Origin: an uncultured Bacteriovorax sp. | Lineage (GTDB): Bacteria > Bdellovibrionota > Bacteriovoracia > Bacteriovoracales > Bacteriovoracaceae | NCBI GenBank assembly: GCA_946480715.1 | Contig: CAMLKK010000003.1 | Location: 1-64,000 of the forward strand | Length of the DNA: 64,000 nt | Reading direction: 5' to 3' | Shown: piece after piece, positions 26,048-35,114 of the stretch | How the letters are laid out: every line of letters starts with the position of its first letter | Position numbering within the stretch: position 1 is the first letter of the stretch | The notes under the pieces: model-generated | Told to the model about the DNA's origin: nothing | Database searches by the model: none | The model's input: only the letters and a program-made list of their open reading frames with translations | Position numbers and translations under genes: made by a program

Positions 26048-27232
26048 CTACCTCGCTTTTTCATATACGATTTGCACAACATCTATTTTTTTTGATCGAA
26101 ATCCTGCTTCACAATAAACGTAATAAAAATCCCACAGCTTCAGAAACGATTCATCAAAACCAATTCTGCGAACACTATCAATGTTCGACATGAATTCCTG
26201 TCGCCAGATCTGCAACGTTTTGGCGTAATCGAGTCCAAAGTTGAAAAAATCTTTCACTTGCAGCTGATACTTTTGTCCGAAATCTTTTAAAACTTTCGGC
26301 GCTAGTAACATTCCGCCAGGAAAAATATATTGCTGAATGAAGTCTGTAGATTGGCGATAGTGATCGAAATGTTCATCATCCATCACAATGGATTGAATCA
26401 TGACTTTTCCACCTGGTTTCAAACGCTCTTTGAGGACTTCAAAATATGTGTTCCAGTATTCCTGTCCAACGGCTTCAATCATTTCAATGGAGACTATATG
26501 ATCATACACCCCACGCTCATCACGATAATCGCAAAGTTTAATTGTGATTAAATCTTCAAGATTGAGTTTATCAACTAACGATTGAGCATGATTAAACTGC
26601 TCTTGAGAGAGGGTTAAACATGTCACATGACAACCTGACTGTAAGGCGGCCATAGTGGCGAATCCACCCCAACCACAACCAATTTCAAGAATGTGGTCTG
26701 TGGATTTCAACTGAAGTGTATCTATAATTCTCTGATATTTATTCTTCTGAGCACTTTCTAATGTTTCATCTTCATGCTTAAAAATGGCCGCAGAATAAGT
26801 CATGGTTGAGTCCAACCACAACTGATAAAAATTATTTCCTAAATCATAATGGGCCTGGATGTTCTTCTTACTGCCTGTTTTAGAATTGCGATTGAGGTAG
26901 TGTTTTGTTTTATAAAGCAGCATTCCTAATGCTGTCCCTTTAAAGCCTTTTTCCAGTGCTTCTTGATTTTCTAAACAGAGCAAAAGGAGTTCGGCCATAT
27001 TTGGTGAATCTAGCCAACCATCGCGATAAGCTTCAGCTAATCCAATATCACTTGCGGAAAGAATTTTTCCGTACGCGCGAGCATCTTTGATGTTTAGTTC
27101 AGCTTCTCTTCCTTGTTCTGTACCTTTGAAGATTCGCGCTTGACCATTTTCAAGCGTAACGACCAACTGCCCTTTTTTTAACTGGGAAATGAGTTTTAAA
27201 AATAGATTTCTTCTTATTGCATTAAAGATCAT
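26048..27232 (-). CDS. cfa: Cyclopropane-fatty-acyl-phospholipid synthase family methyltransferase
   Basis: SAM-dependent methylation of unsaturated membrane phospholipid chains. The 394 residues include the Cfa N-terminal domain, QAHYDLGNNFYQLWLDSTMTYSAAIF, the SAM loop LEIGCGWGGFA, SIEMIEAVGQEYW and QYIFPGGML. These are all canonical. It lies between DUF1365 (4-nt overlap) and the MerR gene. In this context it may act on special fatty acids made by the neighbouring FAD enzyme, rather than forming standard cyclopropane lipids. Confidence 0.92.
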   Translation of the reverse strand: MIFNAIRRNLFLKLISQLKKGQLVVTLENGQARIFKGTEQGREAELNIKDARAYGKILSASDIGLAEAYRDGWLDSPNMAELLLLCLENQEALEKGFKGTALGMLLYKTKHYLNRNSKTGSKKNIQAHYDLGNNFYQLWLDSTMTYSAAIFKHEDETLESAQKNKYQRIIDTLQLKSTDHILEIGCGWGGFATMAALQSGCHVTCLTLSQEQFNHAQSLVDKLNLEDLITIKLCDYRDERGVYDHIVSIEMIEAVGQEYWNTYFEVLKERLKPGGKVMIQSIVMDDEHFDHYRQSTDFIQQYIFPGGMLLAPKVLKDFGQKYQLQVKDFFNFGLDYAKTLQIWRQEFMSNIDSVRRIGFDESFLKLWDFYYVYCEAGFRSKKIDVVQIVYEKAR

Positions 27233-27963
27233 ATGCGGACCTTTGTTAATGTTGGTGATAACGGTTCAGGACGTTTATAAAATGTTGCTTTTTTCATAAA
27301 TAGTTTGAGTGCCTGCCAGTGTATACGGACCATCACCATCAAATTCATAAGCGGATAACTAAAAAATAATTTTAATAATCTGGCAGTGGAAAACTCATGA
27401 CTCTTTAATTCCGTTACAGAACTTTTAAAGAGACAAGAATCTGAGTTCTCAAAATAATCAATTGAAGTTTTTTGCGGTGAAAATTGGAATTGATAAAAAC
27501 CTTTGCGATCAAAAAATGGTGATACATGAAACTCTTTAGAGCAGTTACCAGCAACACCATCGATGAGATAAAAATGACGGTCTCCGAAAGTGTTGTTCAC
27601 TTCCGCAAGAATGCCTTCGAGTGCTCCATCTTTTTTATAGAACTCCCAAAAACTAACTGGATTGAAAACGTATCCTAGAATGCGCGGAAAAGTTTGAAGG
27701 TTAATTTCACCTTCCGCTTTTAATCCGGCAGCGCGAGCATATTCACGAATACTCTGATCAAGATTTTGACTTTTCCCATCGAGGTAATCGCTATAATAGA
27801 AAGAAAAAAGATTAAATTGATTAATGGAAAAAAGAGTACTGTTGAGTTGTCCCAGTTGCGACAATGGAAACTTCATGTAGAAAACTTTATAGCGAAAGCT
27901 GTGCTTAAAAGGTTTAAGCCTTCCATGCCAAACAATGCCTTCGCGAAGCCAGTTTTTTACCAT
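27229..27963 (-). CDS. DUF1365 family protein
   Basis: The 244-residue protein has the DUF1365 hallmarks: an N-terminal GIVWHGRLKPFKHSFRYKVFY, the central RILGYVFNPVSFWEFYKKDG and FGDRHFYLI, then KEFHVSPFFDRKGFYQFQF. The biochemical role is unknown. The family is almost always found with the COG2907 FAD oxidoreductase and a Cfa-type methyltransferase, as here, where the three genes overlap. A role in unusual fatty-acid formation is inferred from that linkage. Confidence 0.9.
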   Translation of the reverse strand: MVKNWLREGIVWHGRLKPFKHSFRYKVFYMKFPLSQLGQLNSTLFSINQFNLFSFYYSDYLDGKSQNLDQSIREYARAAGLKAEGEINLQTFPRILGYVFNPVSFWEFYKKDGALEGILAEVNNTFGDRHFYLIDGVAGNCSKEFHVSPFFDRKGFYQFQFSPQKTSIDYFENSDSCLFKSSVTELKSHEFSTARLLKLFFSYPLMNLMVMVRIHWQALKLFMKKATFYKRPEPLSPTLTKVRI

Positions 27964-29210
27964 GGTACTTGTGCTCCTAGAAGTCTGGCCACAACCATTC
28001 CTGATTTCAAACCATCTTCATGAAATCCATATCCACTCCAGGCCCCGGCAAAATAACTGTGATTTTTTCCCTGTATTGTTGAAAGCAGCGACTGTGAATC
28101 AATACAAGGTTGATCAAAAACCGGATGATGATATTCAATCTTCTGAATAATTTTATTTTCATCAGGAGCAATAAATGGATTAAGAGTGACAATAATTGGT
28201 CTTTTAAATGGCAGTGGTTGAAGTTTGTTAATCAAGTAGCTCACACAAACTTCGTTTTTATTCAATTCATCTTTTTGCGAAATATAGTTCCACGCGGACC
28301 ATACATTTTTATTTTGGGGCAATAGTTTTTCATCCCAGTGAACATAAGCCGTGTTGGGCTGATAACGAACCGGAGTGAGAATTTTTCTCTCTTCATGACT
28401 TAAATCTTTGATCATCGCTACAGTTTGATCTGCATGCGTGGCAAAGATAATTTTATCAAAATTATATTCTGCTTTATTCGTTTGAACACTTACCATGTCT
28501 CCGCGTGTGACAGATAACACTGGTTCATTCAAATGAATATTGGCCAAACTAGAGGCCATTTTTTTTACATATTCGCGAGATCCATTTTTAACTGTTCTCC
28601 ACACTGGCCGTCCTTCAACTTGGAGCAGAGAGTGATTTATACAAAATTGTAAAAAAGTCTCGGCCGGGAATTTGAGCATCTCTTCGGTAGAAGTCGACCA
28701 AATAGCAGCCCCCATCGGTATCAAATACCAATCGCGGAATTCACGGGAATATTTTTTTTCAGAAAGTAGTTCCCCCAAACTTAATTGATGCTCGCGAGAG
28801 TATCTTAAATTGGCCCTCGCCTCTTTGTTGAACTTCAAAATATCGAGGATCATTTTCCAAAATGAATATTTAAAAATATTTTTTTTTTGTGAAAACACAG
28901 TCAGAAGATTAGTACCGGCCCACTCAATTTTTTTGTCATCAAGACGAACACTAAAAGTCATATCTGTTTCAACGACATCAACATTAAGATATTTGAAAAG
29001 TGCGATAAGATTAGGATACGTTTGAGGATTGTGGACAAGAAACCCTGTGTCCACTGGATGTGTTATTCCTTCCAACGTCACATCGATGGTATTAGAATGT
29101 CCACCCAAGTAATGAGCACTTTCAAATAATGTGACATCATGACCTTCGCGCTGGCATAACCACGCGGCAGATAGACCAGAAATACCAGAGCCAACGACTG
29201 CTATTTTCAT
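27957..29210 (-). CDS. FAD/NAD(P)-binding oxidoreductase (COG2907 type)
   Basis: The 417-residue flavoprotein starts with the dinucleotide loop KIAVVGSGISGLSAAWLCQREGHDVTLFE and the motif GGHSNTIDV. DTGFLVHNPQTYPNLIALF is the conserved active-site segment of this group, and the C-terminal YFAGAWSGYGFHEDGLKSGM is the FAD-closing motif. Homologues are annotated as amine oxidases or desaturase-like proteins of lipid metabolism. It is the first gene of the operon with DUF1365, cfa and merR. Confidence 0.9.
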   Translation of the reverse strand: MKIAVVGSGISGLSAAWLCQREGHDVTLFESAHYLGGHSNTIDVTLEGITHPVDTGFLVHNPQTYPNLIALFKYLNVDVVETDMTFSVRLDDKKIEWAGTNLLTVFSQKKNIFKYSFWKMILDILKFNKEARANLRYSREHQLSLGELLSEKKYSREFRDWYLIPMGAAIWSTSTEEMLKFPAETFLQFCINHSLLQVEGRPVWRTVKNGSREYVKKMASSLANIHLNEPVLSVTRGDMVSVQTNKAEYNFDKIIFATHADQTVAMIKDLSHEERKILTPVRYQPNTAYVHWDEKLLPQNKNVWSAWNYISQKDELNKNEVCVSYLINKLQPLPFKRPIIVTLNPFIAPDENKIIQKIEYHHPVFDQPCIDSQSLLSTIQGKNHSYFAGAWSGYGFHEDGLKSGMVVARLLGAQVPW

Positions 29211-29254
29211 TAAAACCTCTAGATCTTTATAATGCGAAAGTGATCAACACTCCC

Positions 29255-29275
29255 TAAGACAAGGTTTAGACAAGG
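29255..29275. promoter_or_regulatory. Tandem 11-bp repeats, candidate MerR operator
   Basis: TAAGACAAGG (29255-29264) and TTAGACAAGG (29266-29275) differ at one base and have an exact 11-bp period. They lie in the 112-bp divergent region, just beyond the likely -35 position of the minus-strand operon (a possible -10 is near 29226-29234). Tandem 11-bp repeats are the operator layout known for CarH/LitR MerR proteins. Confidence 0.45.
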
Positions 29276-29322
29276 GCCGTCCAACCACTGTCAACAAGAC
29301 CAGAATGTGCTAAATATTTGTT

Positions 29323-30684
29323 ATGACCCATGATTTTGTCATTATTGGGGCGGGTGCTTCAGGGCTTAGCCTTGCGGCCATGCTATCCAAACAAAAAATT
29401 AATAATGTACTTCTCGAGGCCCATTCACTTCCAGGTGGATCATCTTCCTATTTCGAACGAGATGGTTTTGTTTTCGATGCGGGAGCAACGACACTTTCGG
29501 GTTTAAAGACAAATCGGCCACTCGCCAATCTATTCCGTACTCTCGAATTGCAACCCGAACTCGTCACAATAGATCCGGGAATCATTTTTTCGTTTGAAAA
29601 TAAAATGGTGAGACGTTTTCAAGATCACGAACAATGGATGAATGAGCTGGAAGAAAAATTTCCAGCCATTAATCATCGTGAATTGTGGAATAAAATTTCA
29701 GATGTTGAAAAAATGGGATGGCAGTTGAGTGAAAACTTTAACCATCTGCCTTTGAGATCGACCGCTGATCTTTTTTCACTTTTAAAAATTAAAAACACAC
29801 TTCCCTTTCGCTCACTAATTCCTCTACTCACTTCAGTTGAAAAATATTTTCATCTAAATTCCCTGCAAGATGAAAATTATCTAAAACTTATAGACGAAAT
29901 GCTTTTCATCACCGCTCAAAATAATAGATTTGATACTCCGGCATTGATGGGGGCCATGGGACTTAACTATCCGAGCGATACATCGGTCATGAAGGGCGGA
30001 ATGAAGGCCTTTGTAAATCTCTTAGCTGATCAATGTGCCGACATTCGCTATCGCCACAAAGTTGAAAAAGTAGAAAAAGTAAATGACATTTTTCATGTGC
30101 ACACCAATCAAGGAATCTTACAGGCGAGACATGTTGTTTCCACAATTCCTCAATATAATGAATCAGCGACCTATTGGTCAGCTTACATGCTCTACTTCAC
30201 AATTACAGACCAAGACTTCGAATCCCTCTTTTATCAAATTCATTGCGAGCGTATCCCACTTTGTGAAACACAATCGTTTTTTGTTTCTTTGTCTTTACCA
30301 CAGAAAGGAAGAAGGACAGTGACCATTTCTACTCACACTCATTCTCAAATTTGGGAACAGATGACTCGAGAAGAATACAAAATGGCCAAGCAAAAAGTTG
30401 CAGATTTTATGATCGATTTATTCTGCAAAAGATTAACAATCAAACGCGAAAGCTTAGATCACATCATCACTGGTTCTCCCACCACTTTCAAACGCTACAC
30501 TCATAGACCGCATGGACTTGTAGGGGGAATACCTCACTCGCTAAAAAGATCTCTCAGCGATGTTTTTATTTCTCGCAGTCCATATAAAAATTATTATCTT
30601 TTAGGAGATACCCAATTTCCCGGTCAAGGAATTGCATCAGTTGTTTTGGGATCGCAGAATTTACTTAATCATTTAGGGATTTAA
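29323..30684 (+). CDS. CrtI-like FAD-dependent desaturase/isomerase
   Basis: The 453-residue protein has an N-terminal FAD loop DFVIIGAGASGLSLAAML, the GGSSSYFERDGFVFDAGATT segment typical of phytoene desaturase and carotenoid isomerase relatives, and a C-terminal YYLLGDTQFPGQGIASVVLGSQ. The rest of a carotenoid pathway (crtB, crtE) is not in the window, so the substrate is open. No ribosome-binding site precedes the ATG, and a TAAAT -10-like element lies about 10 nt upstream, so the mRNA may be leaderless. It is divergent from the FAD/DUF1365/cfa operon. Confidence 0.8.
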   Translation: MTHDFVIIGAGASGLSLAAMLSKQKINNVLLEAHSLPGGSSSYFERDGFVFDAGATTLSGLKTNRPLANLFRTLELQPELVTIDPGIIFSFENKMVRRFQDHEQWMNELEEKFPAINHRELWNKISDVEKMGWQLSENFNHLPLRSTADLFSLLKIKNTLPFRSLIPLLTSVEKYFHLNSLQDENYLKLIDEMLFITAQNNRFDTPALMGAMGLNYPSDTSVMKGGMKAFVNLLADQCADIRYRHKVEKVEKVNDIFHVHTNQGILQARHVVSTIPQYNESATYWSAYMLYFTITDQDFESLFYQIHCERIPLCETQSFFVSLSLPQKGRRTVTISTHTHSQIWEQMTREEYKMAKQKVADFMIDLFCKRLTIKRESLDHIITGSPTTFKRYTHRPHGLVGGIPHSLKRSLSDVFISRSPYKNYYLLGDTQFPGQGIASVVLGSQNLLNHLGI

Positions 30685-32290
30685 TTTCGGGAAAAAGAAC
30701 GGTGAATGTAGAGCCTGCTTCGAGCTCGCTCGATACGACAATCTCCCCATGATGAGATTCAACAATTTGCTTAGTAATATAGAGACCAAGACCTAATCCG
30801 CTAATATTTTCATGGGAAATGGCCCTTTCAAAGCGCTCAAAAATTTTTGCCTGCATATTTTTATTAATGCCCATTCCGAAATCACGCACAACTAATTCTG
30901 CTTTTCCCTCTTTAGCATCAACACTTATATGGATTGGATTTCCATCTCCATATTTCAAAGCGTTTGTCAGAAGATTCGTTACAACTTGTTCGATTCTAAA
31001 AAAATCCGCCATGATCATTGGAGAAGCTTTGATGTCCACTTTAGTTTCACAACCATTTATTTTGAATTGATCAGAAAAACGATCAACAACATCACTCACA
31101 AGCATTCCAAGATCAATTGGACACTTATCCATTTGCAGCTTTCCGGCCTGTATGCGTGAGACATCCAGGAGGTCGTCGACTAGTTTCGTGAGACGGTCGA
31201 CTTGATTGATTGATGAATCTAGAACTTTGCGGAAACGTTCTGGAGTTAGAGCTTGAGGTGCGTCTGGACGCATCGACCTCTTCGCAAGCTGTAACTGTAA
31301 TTTTAAAGCAGTAATCGGCGTTTTTAATTCATGAGAAGCAATGGAAAGAAATTCATCACGTGCCGTAATGGCAAGTTTGAGTGCTTCTTCTGATTCCGTT
31401 CTGTATTTCACTTGCTCTTCACTTTCAATGGCCAGTGAGATTTCGCGAGCGGCTTCAAGCAGGAAGTTTTTATAATGCTCATCAAATTTAATGAGAGCAG
31501 AAAGGCCGACAACAAGTATTCCACGTGTTTCTTCGTTCTCGGAACGTTTAAGCGGAATCGCAATTGAATGACCATGCGGAAGTAGTTTCGGTTCAGATTC
31601 TGATAAATGCTGAATCCAATCACAAGCATCGATTTTCTCTTCGCCAATATTGCCCATCAAACGAAGTGAATTGTCTTTTTCTTTAAGGAAGAGACACGCA
31701 TAACGAATATCATTTGGGTTTTGTGCAAGGACATCAAGTATGTCATTCATGCCGACCCATCCGGAAAGGGGCAACATACTTAATCTTTTTATTGTCTCTG
31801 AACGACGTTCTTGTTGAATAGCTTGAGTAACTTCTTGTACAAGCTGCAATATACCGGCGATGTTATTGTTACAATCGCGAAGTGGACTGAATGAAAATGT
31901 AAAATAAGTTTCTTCTGCAATTCCATTTCTCGTCATCACAATAAATGTTTTATCAACCGTTACAACTTCTCCTTTCATCACTCGATCCATCCATGGATTA
32001 ATGATCGGATAAGTTTCTGGCCAGCATTCTTTGTAAGTCGATCCTAAATTTTTTGGGTGACGAGGTCCCATAATTTGCGCGTAACCATCGTTATAAATTT
32101 GCACGCGATCTTCACCCCAAAATATAATAGCGGGGCTTGGAAGAGATAAAATCATACTGACATACCCATGAAGAGTAGCAGGCCAGGATTTCATATCGCC
32201 GATGGAAGTTTGAGACCAATCGAACTGACGAACGAGGGGACCAACAGAGCCTTCTCTGTGATCGAGAAATTTAACACCAGGAACATTCAT
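30665..32290 (-). CDS. Sensor histidine kinase with PAS and GAF-like input
   Basis: About 541 residues. An N-terminal PAS-like domain (about 25-150) is followed by a GAF-like region (about 180-300). HisKA has the H-box SIASHELKTPITALKLQL and the ATPase domain has NLLTNALKYGDG (N), VVRDFGMGINK (G1), IFERFERA (F) and SGLGLGLYITK (G2). There is no membrane segment, so it senses a cytosolic or diffusible signal. No response regulator gene is adjacent. The ATG at 32290 is chosen over an in-frame TTG at 32317. It overlaps the convergent CrtI-like gene by 20 nt. Confidence 0.9.
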   Translation of the reverse strand: MNVPGVKFLDHREGSVGPLVRQFDWSQTSIGDMKSWPATLHGYVSMILSLPSPAIIFWGEDRVQIYNDGYAQIMGPRHPKNLGSTYKECWPETYPIINPWMDRVMKGEVVTVDKTFIVMTRNGIAEETYFTFSFSPLRDCNNNIAGILQLVQEVTQAIQQERRSETIKRLSMLPLSGWVGMNDILDVLAQNPNDIRYACLFLKEKDNSLRLMGNIGEEKIDACDWIQHLSESEPKLLPHGHSIAIPLKRSENEETRGILVVGLSALIKFDEHYKNFLLEAAREISLAIESEEQVKYRTESEEALKLAITARDEFLSIASHELKTPITALKLQLQLAKRSMRPDAPQALTPERFRKVLDSSINQVDRLTKLVDDLLDVSRIQAGKLQMDKCPIDLGMLVSDVVDRFSDQFKINGCETKVDIKASPMIMADFFRIEQVVTNLLTNALKYGDGNPIHISVDAKEGKAELVVRDFGMGINKNMQAKIFERFERAISHENISGLGLGLYITKQIVESHHGEIVVSSELEAGSTFTVLFPEIKSLND

Positions 32291-32298
32291 AACGGACT

Positions 32299-32883
32299 TT
32301 ATATTTCTTTTAACCAATAAATCATTTTTTTTGTGGAGTTCTCTCTATCACCCAAATCGGGCCATGCAAACTCACTTTTTAGTTTAAGATGTTTTTTAAA
32401 TCCTTTTTTGTCCCAGAATTCATCCAAAGGATGATAGTCCAATGGCTTAGCAGGGTGATTTTCGGGCCGCTCTACTGCACAAAATGCGGCCAATGTATAA
32501 CCCCATTCTTTTGCTGCGCTTTCACGTCCTTCGAAAAAACGATGTCCTAATCCCATTCCGCGAAATCCTTTTTCTAAAACGCTTTCTGCAAAATAAAAAA
32601 TTTCGTTGATATTATAACCAGCTTCTAGAAAAGGTTTTTGAACGTAATCAGCTTCATCTGCTAATGGCATTCCCGTTGAAGCACCAACGAGATCTCCTTG
32701 AGCATCGAAGACAGCAACAAGAACACTTCTTTGTGTCTGCGTATAAATTTTTAGGTAATTCTCTTCATAGGCCATAGAGCCTTCGTAGAGATAAGGATAA
32801 TCGCGAAAAACTTTTATTCGTAGTTGAGCAAGAGCAGGAATGAGTGGTTCAATTTCCTGCCCTTTATAGATTTTTACTTTCAT
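32299..32883 (-). CDS. GNAT-family N-acetyltransferase
   Basis: The 194-residue protein has the GNAT order: an early LAQLRIKVFRDYPYLYEG helix pair, the strand VLVAVFDAQGDLVGASTG, and the acetyl-CoA loop region VLEKGFRGMGLGHRFFEG (R/Q-x-x-G-x-G/A type). FCAVERPENHPAKP follows. The substrate is unknown. It lies between the RNase E/G and histidine kinase genes on the same strand with short gaps (4 and 8 nt). Confidence 0.85.
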   Translation of the reverse strand: MKVKIYKGQEIEPLIPALAQLRIKVFRDYPYLYEGSMAYEENYLKIYTQTQRSVLVAVFDAQGDLVGASTGMPLADEADYVQKPFLEAGYNINEIFYFAESVLEKGFRGMGLGHRFFEGRESAAKEWGYTLAAFCAVERPENHPAKPLDYHPLDEFWDKKGFKKHLKLKSEFAWPDLGDRENSTKKMIYWLKEI

Positions 32884-32887
32884 GGAA

Positions 32888-34483
32888 TTAGTATTCCTGT
32901 GGAAAGATCTCGTACTGCTCGATGTGATAATTATTTTCAGAACGAATTTGAATCGATTTACCGTGTGCTTCTTCTAGCGTTTCAATCAAATCAAAATCCT
33001 CACCTGTTAGTGTCGCTGTGACTTCAGGGTGAGCATAGATCGAAACTTTAGATCCTTTGCTTTTTGCCAATACTTTATTCAATTCACGAATGAGTTCGTA
33101 ACAAACAGTTAATGTCGATTTTACTCTCCCTGTTCCTTCACAATAAGGACATGGCTCGCACATGATACGCGAAAGAGTATCGCGCGTGCGTTTACGGGTC
33201 ATTTCAACCAGACCTAAACCTGAGATAGGGAGAACATTTGTTTTAGCGCGATCTTTTTTAAGTGCTTCAACAAGAGCATTGTAAACCGTTTGTCTGCTCT
33301 CTTCTTTTTCCATATCGATGAAATCGATAATGATGATACCACCACAGTTTCTTAAACGAAGTTGGTAAACGATTTCTTTAACAGCTTCCAAATTTGTTTT
33401 AAGAATAGTTTCTTCGAAAGTTTTTCTACCGATAAATTTACCAGTGTTAACGTCGATAGAAACAAGCGCTTCAGTTTGATCGATGTTAAGAGATCCACCC
33501 GACTTCAAGAAGACTTTATTATCGATAGCACGTTCAACTTCCAGATCAATTCCAAATTTTTCAAAAATAGGAACTGCTTCTTCACCGTAAAATTTAAACT
33601 TTCCTTTCATCGTCGGAAGAAATTTTTGAACGAATTTTTCCGCGTCTTTTAAATTTTCTTTTGAATCACAAACGATCTCATCAACATCTTCATCAGTAAT
33701 GTCACGAAGAACTCTTTGGATGAAACTTAAATCCTGGTGAACGACAGAAGGTGCACGAACTTTTTCTGCTTTACGAGAAACATCCTTCCAGATTTTCACC
33801 AGCATGTTGTAGTCGAACTTCAGTGTTTTATAACTTTGTCCTTCAGCAACTGTACGAGCAATAACACCAGTACCGTCTGGACGAATTGTTTCGAGAATTT
33901 CTTTTAAGCGTTCACGCTCTTTTTCACTTTCAATTCGACGCGAAACACCCGTGTGTTCAATAAAAGGCATGAACACAATATGGCGGCCAGCGAATGTAAT
34001 GTGTCTAGTAACACGCGGGCCTTTTGTAGAGATTGGCTCTTTTGCGACTTGAACCAGAATTTCATCGCCTTCTTTAATGAAAGATTCAATGCTGATGTCA
34101 GGACGAAAGCGCATGTTAACGGCTTCGGATAAAGTCGAAAGTTCGTCGGGAATCACTTCGCCGTGACGTTTTGATTCTTCAACTGACTTCTTACTTTTTT
34201 CCGCCATCTCTCTTTGTTCTTCGAGAGTCGGAATGTAAGCGTCGTCGACATAAAGAAAGGCCGCTTTTTCATAACCAATATCGACGAAGGCCGATTGCAT
34301 TCCGGGAAGAACGCGCACGACTTTTCCTTTGTAGATATCTCCTACGAAGGGAAAATCAACTCGGTTATGTTCAGCACTGTGATGATGGGATCTCTCCATC
34401 AAGAAATCGAGAATTTCACCATTTTCAATAAGCGCCGCTCGGCACTCATTGAGTGTCTGGTTGATAATTAATTGTTTAGCCAT
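32888..34483 (-). CDS. rng: Ribonuclease E/G family endoribonuclease
   Basis: Processes rRNA and decays mRNA from 5'-monophosphate ends. The 531 residues start with an S1 domain (GDIYKGKVVRVLPGMQSAFVDIGYEKAAFLYVDD). The 5' sensor/RNase H part follows, with catalytic aspartates in ALVSIDVNTGKF and GGIIIIDFIDME, and the zinc-link CEPCPYCEGTGRV. The length matches RNase G and lacks the long C-terminal scaffold of RNase E, so no degradosome platform is encoded in this gene. Confidence 0.93.
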   Translation of the reverse strand: MAKQLIINQTLNECRAALIENGEILDFLMERSHHHSAEHNRVDFPFVGDIYKGKVVRVLPGMQSAFVDIGYEKAAFLYVDDAYIPTLEEQREMAEKSKKSVEESKRHGEVIPDELSTLSEAVNMRFRPDISIESFIKEGDEILVQVAKEPISTKGPRVTRHITFAGRHIVFMPFIEHTGVSRRIESEKERERLKEILETIRPDGTGVIARTVAEGQSYKTLKFDYNMLVKIWKDVSRKAEKVRAPSVVHQDLSFIQRVLRDITDEDVDEIVCDSKENLKDAEKFVQKFLPTMKGKFKFYGEEAVPIFEKFGIDLEVERAIDNKVFLKSGGSLNIDQTEALVSIDVNTGKFIGRKTFEETILKTNLEAVKEIVYQLRLRNCGGIIIIDFIDMEKEESRQTVYNALVEALKKDRAKTNVLPISGLGLVEMTRKRTRDTLSRIMCEPCPYCEGTGRVKSTLTVCYELIRELNKVLAKSKGSKVSIYAHPEVTATLTGEDFDLIETLEEAHGKSIQIRSENNYHIEQYEIFPQEY

Positions 34484-34578
34484 AAAAATCCTTAAAGTGA
34501 TAAATCTGAATTAGTTTATCAAATGAAGGGCGATCTATCAAAGGGCAGCAATGCGTAATGCCCGACTAAATCGAGTGA

Positions 34579-34998
34579 TTAAAAAGAAAAATTGAATTGA
34601 GCTGAAGTTGGCAGTTGATATTCAGCAGCGATTCTCTCATTTACGAATGCTAAACGAGAAAGAGATTCCGCTCCTGCTTCATTGAGTGGGCGTTTAATGT
34701 CAGAAATTGTTGTTTGCGATCGTGTTGCTTGAGAGAAAATAACAACGCCAACACCGACGACAATACCAATGGCCCCACCGATGGAGATATTTTTTAAGTG
34801 ATCTTTTGGTTCATCTACGAAGGATAGTGTTGAGAGTCCTAATACTGCCCCAACAGCTCCCGTTCCTAAAACAATCGTGATATCGCGCAAAGATTCATCA
34901 ACTAAATCTCCACTAGGCCCCTGCTCCTGTGCAAGACCTGATATAGGATTCATTGTAAGGATCAGTGTAAGTAAAAGTGCTAAAAGTTTGTTTACCAT
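34579..34998 (-). CDS. Small secreted/membrane hypothetical protein
   Basis: The 139-residue protein has a signal peptide (about residues 1-23, ending GLAQ). Two glycine-rich hydrophobic segments follow (TIVLGTGAVGAVLGLSTLSF and ISIGGAIGIVVGVGVVIFS), which look like a glycine-zipper pair. The C-terminus (FNSF-type aromatic ending FNFSF) suggests outer-membrane contact. No known family is assigned. It is a single gene, divergent from the nucleoside operon. Confidence 0.6.
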   Translation of the reverse strand: MVNKLLALLLTLILTMNPISGLAQEQGPSGDLVDESLRDITIVLGTGAVGAVLGLSTLSFVDEPKDHLKNISIGGAIGIVVGVGVVIFSQATRSQTTISDIKRPLNEAGAESLSRLAFVNERIAAEYQLPTSAQFNFSF

Positions 34999-35114
34999 CG
35001 TGGTGTCCTGTAACCTTTGTCATGCGTTATTTTTGATAATTTTTGATTTCTTTAAGCCTTTTGAATACACTACTTCTCTTAATAAATTCCGCAAGGGACT
35101 TCGAAGAGCTACTC

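Noticed and set aside
34171..34471. Two overlapping frames opposite the RNase E/G gene
   Set aside because: Antisense to the conserved S1 region; no initiation signals.
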